A stretch of DNA of 32,166 bases from Caldisericota bacterium (GTDB lineage: Bacteria; Caldisericota; Caldisericia; Caldisericales; Caldisericaceae), in the NCBI GenBank assembly GCA_003650285.1, contig QMOQ01000005.1:1-32166 (forward strand). The letters run 5' to 3'. Shown here one piece after another: positions 25,252 through 32,166 of the stretch (the first letter of the stretch is position 1; every line of letters begins with the position of its first letter). The position numbers were made by a program, and so were the translations under genes. The notes beneath the pieces were generated by a model. That model saw nothing but the letters and a program-made list of their open reading frames with translations, did no database searches and was not told the DNA's origin.

Positions 25252-27597
25252 ATGAAAAAAATTTGCGCTATATTACTTTTGCTGTTTCTTGTTTTCGCAT
25301 ACATTCCGAAAATTTCAGGCGAAACCCTCATTTTTAATAAAAACTTTCTTATCAGCGACGAGGATTTTACAGATTTTAACAGTATGAATCTCATCGAGAT
25401 AAATAATTTTCTTTTCCAGCAAGGAACTGTCCTTCCTTTTTATCAAGAAAATGGAGAAACAGCAGCGCAAATAATTTTCAATGCAGCTCAAAGATACAAA
25501 ATAAATCCAAAAGTCATTATGGCAACAATACAAAAAGAGGAGAGCTTAATTGCCGCAACTACTTACAACCAGCATGCATTGGATTATGCGATGGGGTATC
25601 ACAAACCATCTACTTTTGCCACACAGGTTGATAATGGAACAAGTCTTTTAAGATATGCCTTTGATATTAAAGCAAGCGAATATGGGTGGGAAGTAGGCAA
25701 GCCTCATAAAACCCTTGATGATTTCAAATACATTGAAAATGTAATTATCCCCGAAAATGCAGCGACAGCGGCTCTATACCTTTACACCCCATATATTGGC
25801 GGTTATTACCAGGATAATGGCGTATATATCGGAGGAAACTATCTGTTTGTTAAAGTATACACGCGATGGTTTGGCGTAAGTCAAAAGCTTTCCTCTAAAT
25901 TTTCCGAAAAAAACATTTCTTTTTATGTACCAGAAGAAACTGCTACGACCTTACCGATAAAAGCGTTTAATAATGGTGAGGTTATATGGGAAAAGGATTT
26001 TTCCCTCACAACAATTCTATCTCCAAAAAATATAGATATTATTTCCTCTAAGCTCGAAAATAATATAGAGAGTGGAGAATCTACTACATTTTATATTCAG
26101 ATTCCACCACTAACCAATAGTATTAAAATCCACATGCAGTTACTCACAAACAATGAAGAACTTTTTGGCGAAACAGTAGAAATAGAAGTGATACCAGTAA
26201 GATTTGTCACCACAATAAAAATAGACGAAGAGAATATCAAAATATCGGTAACAAATAAAACAGTAGATATTCCATATTTTACCTTAAAAGAAGAACTATT
26301 AGACAGTGACGGGGCAATTATTCAAGAAAAATTTATTATGAGTGGGGAAAAATTTACAAAATATCATTTAATTTCAGAAATAGATACGATACCAAATAAT
26401 ATAAGCAGTTTTCAAGTTGTGTTAAAGTGCATCGGAGCCAGCCAGCCAATCGAGCCAAACACTAACATAATTCCAGTTTTATCAATTAAACCATATTCGA
26501 GTGGAAAATTCCTTTTAACCATTGAGACAACCCCACAAGGAGCATCGCTTTCCCTAAATAATGAAAAAACAGAATACATTACGCCACTCTCTATTTTGGT
26601 AGCACCAGGGCTTCATCATATAGCACTCGAGAAAAATGGATTTGAACTGATAGAAAATGATATTGAAGTTGCAAATGACACAGAAATAAATTTAGAACTT
26701 ACAAAGACGGATTTTGAACCACCAGAACTTTCGATCAACAAATCTAAACTTGTTAATAGCACACCTATACTGGTGAAAGGGAAGGTGTCGGATAATATCT
26801 CAGTAGAATCACTTCAAATAGACGGTCAGATTGTAAGTTTCGATGCAGAAGGTAATTTTTCTATTAATTATCATCTTCATGATGGGGAAAATGAAATACA
26901 AATCAGTTGCACTGACACAGCCGGAAATCTTACAGAAGATTCGTTTATTGTGACATTAGACAGAATACCACCAGAAATTTTATCGAGCACAACACCAAGA
27001 GTAACACCAAATGTCTTTATAAAAATAAACATTCAAGCAATTGATGCAATGAATCTTTATGTAAATGAAAAACAATGTGATAACACAGAATATTCCGATT
27101 ACATAAAACTAAAGATTGGGAAGAATATTATAGAGGTAATAGCAAAAGATAAAGCTGGAAATAAAGCAGTAAAAAATATTGTAATAGCCTATTCGCCGCT
27201 GCCTCCAACAATATTGCAGCTCTTTATCGACAAAAAATACATATATGTCGGCTCTACAAAAAAAATTATCGATACAGCTCCAATTATTAAAGATGAACGA
27301 ACCTTGCTCCCAATTAGAGCTATTATAGAATCACTTGGCGGAAAAATTTTCTATGAAGCTGAAAACAAAGAAGTGACAATATTTATAAATGGTGCAGAAA
27401 TCCATCTCTTTATAGGGAATAATATGGCAATTGTAAATGAGAAAGAGGTACAAATAGACGAAAACAAAAATGTTTACCCGCTTATCATTAATTCAAGAAC
27501 CTATCTGCCGCTGCGCTTCATAATAGAAAATATTGGTGGCAGTGTAGGGTGGGATGCTGAAGAAAGGAAAGTTACAATAACATATCCGCTTATTTAA
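25252..27597 (+). CDS. Secreted multidomain protein: lysozyme/transglycosylase-like N-domain, PEGA, Ig-like repeats, C-terminal copper-amine-oxidase-N-like (stalk) domain
   Basis: Signal peptide MKKICAILLLLFLVFAYIPKISG; AAQIIFNAAQRYKINPKVIMATIQKEESLI; LTIETTPQGASLSLNNEKTEYITPLSILVAPGLHHIALEKNGFE (PEGA); NISVESLQIDGQIVSFDAEGNFSINYHLHDGENEIQISCTDTAGN; ERTLLPIRAIIESLGGKIFYEAENKEVTIF...RTYLPLRFIIENIGGSVGWDAEERKVTI. Confidence 0.85.
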   Translation: MKKICAILLLLFLVFAYIPKISGETLIFNKNFLISDEDFTDFNSMNLIEINNFLFQQGTVLPFYQENGETAAQIIFNAAQRYKINPKVIMATIQKEESLIAATTYNQHALDYAMGYHKPSTFATQVDNGTSLLRYAFDIKASEYGWEVGKPHKTLDDFKYIENVIIPENAATAALYLYTPYIGGYYQDNGVYIGGNYLFVKVYTRWFGVSQKLSSKFSEKNISFYVPEETATTLPIKAFNNGEVIWEKDFSLTTILSPKNIDIISSKLENNIESGESTTFYIQIPPLTNSIKIHMQLLTNNEELFGETVEIEVIPVRFVTTIKIDEENIKISVTNKTVDIPYFTLKEELLDSDGAIIQEKFIMSGEKFTKYHLISEIDTIPNNISSFQVVLKCIGASQPIEPNTNIIPVLSIKPYSSGKFLLTIETTPQGASLSLNNEKTEYITPLSILVAPGLHHIALEKNGFELIENDIEVANDTEINLELTKTDFEPPELSINKSKLVNSTPILVKGKVSDNISVESLQIDGQIVSFDAEGNFSINYHLHDGENEIQISCTDTAGNLTEDSFIVTLDRIPPEILSSTTPRVTPNVFIKINIQAIDAMNLYVNEKQCDNTEYSDYIKLKIGKNIIEVIAKDKAGNKAVKNIVIAYSPLPPTILQLFIDKKYIYVGSTKKIIDTAPIIKDERTLLPIRAIIESLGGKIFYEAENKEVTIFINGAEIHLFIGNNMAIVNEKEVQIDENKNVYPLIINSRTYLPLRFIIENIGGSVGWDAEERKVTITYPLI

Positions 27598-28171
27598 ACT
27601 CTTCCTCTGAAAAGGATTCTACTTGATAAATATGGACTTCTAACCCGCCCATTTGAAAACAGTCCTCATTTAATCCTGCTTTTAAACATAAATGCTTAAA
27701 AAATGCTTCCCTGTCAGGCAGCTCATTCCATACCTGAGGTAAAAAGGTTGCCTGATACGGACCTCTTCGTATAATCACACCATCAATATTGGGTCTAACC
27801 TTTTTAAGCAATTCGACGGAAGAAGAAAATTTTAATTGTATGGGAACGGTAAGGATCGACAATTCAATATTTACTGTAGAAAATTCTTCTCTCACAAGTG
27901 GATAAAAGCGTGGATCTCTAAATGCAGCATTAATTGCATTGTCTATCACATCGAGAATCAGAGGACGAACAGGAACAATCGTTCCAATGCAGCCTCTTAA
28001 CTTTCCATTTATCGTGAGTGTTACAAAAGTTCCCCTATCTTCCCAGAATTCAGGATCTGGAAAATCATCCTCTGAAACAACGATTTTTTCTTTGTGGTCC
28101 AGATAATTCTTTATAGCATCTCTTGCAACTTTCAAAAGATTTTTTTTAAGTTGCATCTCCATAATTGTCAC
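27590..28171 (-). CDS. AMMECR1 domain protein (AmmeMemoRadiSam system protein A)
   Basis: GTFVTLTINGKLRGCIGTIVPVRPLILDVIDNAINAAFRDPRFYPLVREEFSTVNIELSILT and QATFLPQVWNELPDREAFFKHLCLKAGL. Confidence 0.95.
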   Translation of the reverse strand: MTIMEMQLKKNLLKVARDAIKNYLDHKEKIVVSEDDFPDPEFWEDRGTFVTLTINGKLRGCIGTIVPVRPLILDVIDNAINAAFRDPRFYPLVREEFSTVNIELSILTVPIQLKFSSSVELLKKVRPNIDGVIIRRGPYQATFLPQVWNELPDREAFFKHLCLKAGLNEDCFQMGGLEVHIYQVESFSEEEFK

Positions 28172-28956
28172 CCCTTATAGAAAACATAGGCACCATATCC
28201 CACTACCTGTGCCTTTGAACCCGCAACATCTCCACTTGTTGCATAATGAAGTACTTTACTTTTCCATTTATTTTTCTTGGCAAGATATATTGCTGTAGCA
28301 ATTCCAACCTTCCCACATGCCTCACAGATTGCAAGCTCTTTCAGGCTAAGTTTTTCCACAGCATCATTACAATGACTATCAATATCCCTTGCTGTTTCAT
28401 AAGAATGATAATGGCTTAAATCGGAACTCACAAGAAAAATAGAATTTTCAGGAGCATAATTAATAAGAACCGTCCCTAAATAATTGGGAGATACATCACC
28501 GGTAATAATAGGAACTATTTCAAAATGAGGTAGAGCTACCTGCAAAAAAGGTAGCTGTACTTCAAGAGAATGTTCTTCAAGATGAGCTTCTAAAATAAAG
28601 TGAAAATCCTCTTTCGAAAGAAGTTTTTTTGTAGTTTTTGAGACATTAACAATCCCCAGTGGCGTCTTATAAACATCAAACAACCCAGCTGACACGCCCT
28701 TGAAATAGGAATAGTGAGATGGCCCAATCAGGAAAATGGTCCAGTGTTTGCTTTTATCTAGATTGTCCAATTGCCTGTAGCTGTAACCCGCAACAAGGCC
28801 AGAATATATATAGCCAGCATGAGGAGCAATAATTGTTGTTATACAGGGAATTTGCAATAATGGCGCGGCTGCAATAAACTGCTTCACCATCGTTTTTAGT
28901 TCTTCCTTATCAGCGGGGTAAAAAGCACCCGCAACTACAGCATCACGTACTTTCAT
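28168..28956 (-). CDS. MEMO1 family protein (AmmeMemoRadiSam system protein B)
   Basis: VAGAFYPADKEEL, IIAPHAGYIYSGLVAGYSYRQL, LIGPSHYSYFKGVS, LEEHSLEVQLPFLQ, VSSDLSHYHSYETARDID. Start 28956 (SD AGAGGTGA) preferred over 28986. Confidence 0.95.
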   Translation of the reverse strand: MKVRDAVVAGAFYPADKEELKTMVKQFIAAAPLLQIPCITTIIAPHAGYIYSGLVAGYSYRQLDNLDKSKHWTIFLIGPSHYSYFKGVSAGLFDVYKTPLGIVNVSKTTKKLLSKEDFHFILEAHLEEHSLEVQLPFLQVALPHFEIVPIITGDVSPNYLGTVLINYAPENSIFLVSSDLSHYHSYETARDIDSHCNDAVEKLSLKELAICEACGKVGIATAIYLAKKNKWKSKVLHYATSGDVAGSKAQVVGYGAYVFYKG

Positions 28957-29063
28957 CCATTCACCTCTTCCATATAATATAATCATTTTACACTAAATCC
29001 TTAAAAAGTCCAAAAAAAATGTTAACATTTAAAAACATAGGATAAACCAAAGTGTTACGAATA

Positions 29064-29086
29064 TTATTTTTGCAAAGCAAAAATAA
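29064..29086. repeat. Perfect 10-bp dyad with 3-nt centre in the MEMO/Fe-ADH divergent gap
   Basis: TTATTTTTGC-AAA-GCAAAAATAA. Confidence 0.85.
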
Positions 29087-29295
29087 CAACAAAAGACTTT
29101 CCTTATTCTTATAAACTTTTTCCTATTTTGGCACTCTTTCATCTCTAAGAACAAATACAACAAGCCCTACATAAAAATAAAAATGATTAATTTTAAGAAC
29201 ATTGAAGTTTTGCTAAATAAGTAACCCTATTGCTTATTTTTTTATTTTTTATAGTATACTTTTATAAGGTAAAATTATTAAAAGGTGGCAAAAGT

Positions 29296-30483
29296 ATGGA
29301 TAACTTTACATTTAAATTACCGACCAAAATAGTTTTTGGAAGGGGTGAGTTTAAAAAACTTGGAGAAGAAGCGAAACAGATAGGAAAAAAAGCATTAATT
29401 GTTACAGGAAAACACTTTGCTAAATCTTCAGGATTATTAGATAAAGCCAAAAAAATGCTTAAGGAAAATGATGTAGAATTTGTAGAATTTTCTGAAATAG
29501 AATCAAATCCGGAAAGTAACACTGTAGATAAAGGCGGAGAATTAGCACGCAAAAAAAATGTTGACTTCATTGTAGCAATTGGCGGGGGAAGCGTAATTGA
29601 TGCATCAAAGGGAATTGCAACGGTTACGGTAAGCAAACATCCTGTCTGGGATTACTGCGAAAGACCACCAAAAGCAAAGGTGCCCGACAATACACTGCCC
29701 ATTCTTGCAGTTATAACAGTAGCCGCAACAGGCTCTGAAGCTGACGCGGGTGGAGTAATAACAAACAGTAAGACAAGAAGCAAAAGATCGTTATGGGGAG
29801 AAAGCCTGTTTCCAAAAACATCCATTGTAGACCCACTCCTGACATTGTCAGTGCCAAAAAAACAAACCGTTGATGGTGTAATTGATATGATTATTCACAT
29901 TTTAGAAAGTTATCTTTCATCTCACGCGTTATCACCCGTATCAGATCGTGTCTCAGAAAATTTAATGAAGGAGGCAATGAAACAGGGAGAGATAATAATA
30001 AATGACCCCCAAAATATAGATACAAGAGAATCACTCTCCTGGATTTCTACATTAGCTCTTTCAGGTTTTCCAAATGCAGGAAGAAGTGGACCAATGCCAA
30101 TGCATGCACTTGAACACCCAATATCCGGATTATACAAAATTTCGCATGGAAGAGGACTTGCAGCGCTTCTACCATCATTTTTATATCACACAAAAGAGAT
30201 GCATTCAGATAGACTTAAACTACTTGGAAAGTCAATTTTCTCAACAGATTCTCCCACGAAAACCATTGAACGCCTTGTCCATTGGATGAAAAAGATCGAC
30301 GCATTTACATCACTTAAGAAGCTTGGTATAAAAAAAGAAAGCATAGAAAAATTCACGCTTATGGCACTAGAGGACGCCAATGCAAATGGTATTATACACG
30401 CAAGAGAACCTCTTGCAAAAGAAAAAATCATGCAGATTTATGAAACAGCATACAATTATAAAGATTTATTTAGAAAGGTATAA
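29296..30483 (+). CDS. Iron-containing alcohol dehydrogenase
   Basis: KLPTKIVFGRGEFKKLGEEAKQIGKKALIVTGK, VAIGGGSVIDASKGIA, TVAATGSEADAGGVITN, MHALEHPISGLYKISHGRGLAALLP. ATG at 29296 with AAAGGTGG upstream; the 29230 start overlaps AT-rich promoter-like sequence. Confidence 0.96.
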   Translation: MDNFTFKLPTKIVFGRGEFKKLGEEAKQIGKKALIVTGKHFAKSSGLLDKAKKMLKENDVEFVEFSEIESNPESNTVDKGGELARKKNVDFIVAIGGGSVIDASKGIATVTVSKHPVWDYCERPPKAKVPDNTLPILAVITVAATGSEADAGGVITNSKTRSKRSLWGESLFPKTSIVDPLLTLSVPKKQTVDGVIDMIIHILESYLSSHALSPVSDRVSENLMKEAMKQGEIIINDPQNIDTRESLSWISTLALSGFPNAGRSGPMPMHALEHPISGLYKISHGRGLAALLPSFLYHTKEMHSDRLKLLGKSIFSTDSPTKTIERLVHWMKKIDAFTSLKKLGIKKESIEKFTLMALEDANANGIIHAREPLAKEKIMQIYETAYNYKDLFRKV

Positions 30484-30597
30484 TGAATAGAAAAAATAAT
30501 TTATTCTACAGATGTATAAAAAACACAAAATATAAAATTTAATCTTTCTTCCAATAAGAGAAAATGATTAAAAATCACTTTAAAAAGAAAGGAAAAA

Positions 30598-31458
30598 ATG
30601 AAAGCACAATTAGAATGCATCCCCTGCATGATGAGTCAAGCACTCCGTGCAGCAAAAGCAGCAACAAATGACAAAAAACTTATAAGGGAAGTGTTAAATA
30701 GAATAGGAGAAGAAGTAAAGAATATTCATCTTGAAAAAAGTACCCCTCCCGAAGCAGCTATTCCTGTATACCAAATTGTAACAGATGTAACAGGAGTTGA
30801 AGATCCGTATAAAAATACAAAGAGAGAACACATAAAAGAAGCACTTGCTTTGTATCCCTTAATGATGAAAAAAGTAGAGCAAAGTAAAAATCCTTTAAAA
30901 AAGACAGTGAAGATCGCCATAGCTGGAAATGCAATTGATCTTGGAAGTAGACTAGATAAGATTGACATCACAAAAGAATTTGAGCGAATTGAAAACTCTC
31001 TTTTCTATTTAGATGAATTTGATGCATTTGAAGAAAGAATAGAAAAAGAGAAAGAAATTCTATACCTTGCAGATAATGCCGGTGAAACCGTTTTTGATAG
31101 GCCGCTTATTGAACTCCTGGCTAAAAGAAATAAGAAAATCTACTATGCAGTCAAAGAAAAACCAATTATTAACGATGCAACGCGCCTTGATGCAGAGCTT
31201 TCAGGTATTAAAGAAGAAATTATCTCCACAGGCTCCTCTGTGGCAGGAACAATTTTGGACTACTGTTCAAAAGAATTTGTAAATTTTTTTGCAAAAGCAA
31301 CATTTATCATAGCAAAAGGACAGGGTAATTATGAATCACTATCAAACAAGAAAGCTCCTATTTTCTTTTTATTTAAAGCAAAATGCAAGCCAATTGCTAA
31401 GGAAACAGGATTCAAAATTGGAACAATGTTGCTTATGAAATCAAAATATTTTAAATAA
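30598..31458 (+). CDS. DUF89 / ARMT1-like damage-control phosphatase family protein
   Basis: MKAQLECIPCMMSQALRAAKAA; GNAIDLGSRLDKIDI; ILYLADNAGETVFDRPLIELL; IIAKGQGNYESLSNKKAPIFFLFKAKCKPIAKETG. Confidence 0.92.
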   Translation: MKAQLECIPCMMSQALRAAKAATNDKKLIREVLNRIGEEVKNIHLEKSTPPEAAIPVYQIVTDVTGVEDPYKNTKREHIKEALALYPLMMKKVEQSKNPLKKTVKIAIAGNAIDLGSRLDKIDITKEFERIENSLFYLDEFDAFEERIEKEKEILYLADNAGETVFDRPLIELLAKRNKKIYYAVKEKPIINDATRLDAELSGIKEEIISTGSSVAGTILDYCSKEFVNFFAKATFIIAKGQGNYESLSNKKAPIFFLFKAKCKPIAKETGFKIGTMLLMKSKYFK

Positions 31459-31477
31459 ATAGACATAATTAAAAATT

Positions 31478-31732
31478 TTGAATAGGTTAATGGATAACCA
31501 TCCTAACCTATTGGCTACAGATACTAAAGCATTTAATTCAAAACTTATGGATTATCTCATATGGTACAATACTAAGAGAGTTCATAAAGGCCTTGAAAAT
31601 TTGTCACCCATAGATTTTCTGCTAAAATATTATCCGGAGTCTCAAATGTATGGAATTTATACAAAATATTGCAAAAAACTGTATATAATAGTAAAATATA
31701 AAAAAATTATAAGAAATGGGGGGTATAGATGA
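31478..31732 (+). pseudogene. C-terminal remnant of an integrase-core (DDE) IS transposase
   Basis: LLATDTKAFNSKLMDYLIWYNTKRVHKGLENLSPIDFLLKYYPESQMY is the typical C-terminus of rve/IS481- or IS3-like transposases; no upstream DDE domain or terminal repeats visible. Confidence 0.82.
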
Positions 31733-32166
31733 AAAAATTTAGTATCTTTATAATTGTTTTGTTACTTATCCTTATTGCAAGTCTCGTCTTTGTGCTACAA
31801 AACAATACTCCAGTAAGCTTGAAATTTTTCACATGGGAATTTTCAACAAGTATGGGGTTACTTACAATAGTTGTATTTTTTGCAGGATTTATTGTAATGT
31901 GGCTTATCTCGGTGATGTTTTACATTAATGCCGCTACAAGACGTAGGAGAGAAGTAAAGGAAAGAGATAGTATTATCAAAAAACTTGAAGAAGAAAAAAG
32001 TAAAATCAAAGAGGAATATGAGACGAAATTAAAAACAAGCGAAGAAAAAATTAAAGCACAAGAAGAAAAACCTCTACAACCGAAAACTCAACCGAAAGTT
32101 GAAAAAACGACTGAAAAAAACATAAAGGAAGAAACTGAAGAGCAACCAAATAAAGAACCATTGCCA
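31729..32166 (+). CDS. LapA-domain (DUF1049) membrane protein, 3' partial
   Basis: MKKFSIFIIVLLLILIASLVFVLQNNTPVSLKFFTWEFSTSMGLLTIVVFFAGFIVMWLISV then Lys/Glu-rich coiled coil; open to window end. Not in the ORF track because it lacks a stop in the window. Confidence 0.85.
   Translation, partial: MKKFSIFIIVLLLILIASLVFVLQNNTPVSLKFFTWEFSTSMGLLTIVVFFAGFIVMWLISVMFYINAATRRRREVKERDSIIKKLEEEKSKIKEEYETKLKTSEEKIKAQEEKPLQPKTQPKVEKTTEKNIKEETEEQPNKEPLP

Noticed and set aside
31478-31732. A complete insertion sequence at the right end
   Set aside because: Only the C-terminal part of the transposase is present; no inverted repeats or target-site duplication visible.

Overview
AT-rich, densely packed bacterial chromosomal window with many 1-25 nt gene overlaps. 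It is mostly housekeeping and metabolic genes; the gene content suggests an anaerobic, possibly thermophilic, deep-branching lineage (inference only, no taxonomic search was possible). Left to right: a PriA-like protein (5' end outside the window) whose helicase motifs look lost; RtcB RNA ligase; hemolysin III/PAQR protein (-); a CIRCE element and grpE-dnaK-dnaJ-pyk cluster; an EamA transporter; a dyad-rich gap and a complete Xer-type tyrosine recombinase; a decayed GNAT gene; PD-(D/E)XK-like protein, rhomboid protease, MTA phosphorylase and NifX/NifB-like protein (all -); a 3' fragment of porB, a CDF cation efflux gene, then the intact 2-oxoacid:ferredoxin oxidoreductase operon and a ferredoxin (-); a membrane-protein gene split at an A8/T8 tract; an ArsB/NhaD-type transporter; FtsL/DivIC-like and S1-domain genes, with the S1 stop codon overlapping a tRNA-CAU; an MFS transporter; a large secreted multidomain protein; MEMO and AMMECR1 genes (-); Fe-ADH; DUF89; an IS transposase C-terminal remnant; and a LapA-domain gene truncated by the window edge. 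I found no CRISPR array, complete mobile element or clear multi-gene novel defence system. The items most worth follow-up are the motif-depleted PriA, the S1 stop codon/tRNA overlap, the porB fragment plus CDF cassette with direct repeats, the possible AUU-initiated nuclease-like gene, the homopolymer-split membrane gene, and the dyad cluster upstream of the recombinase.
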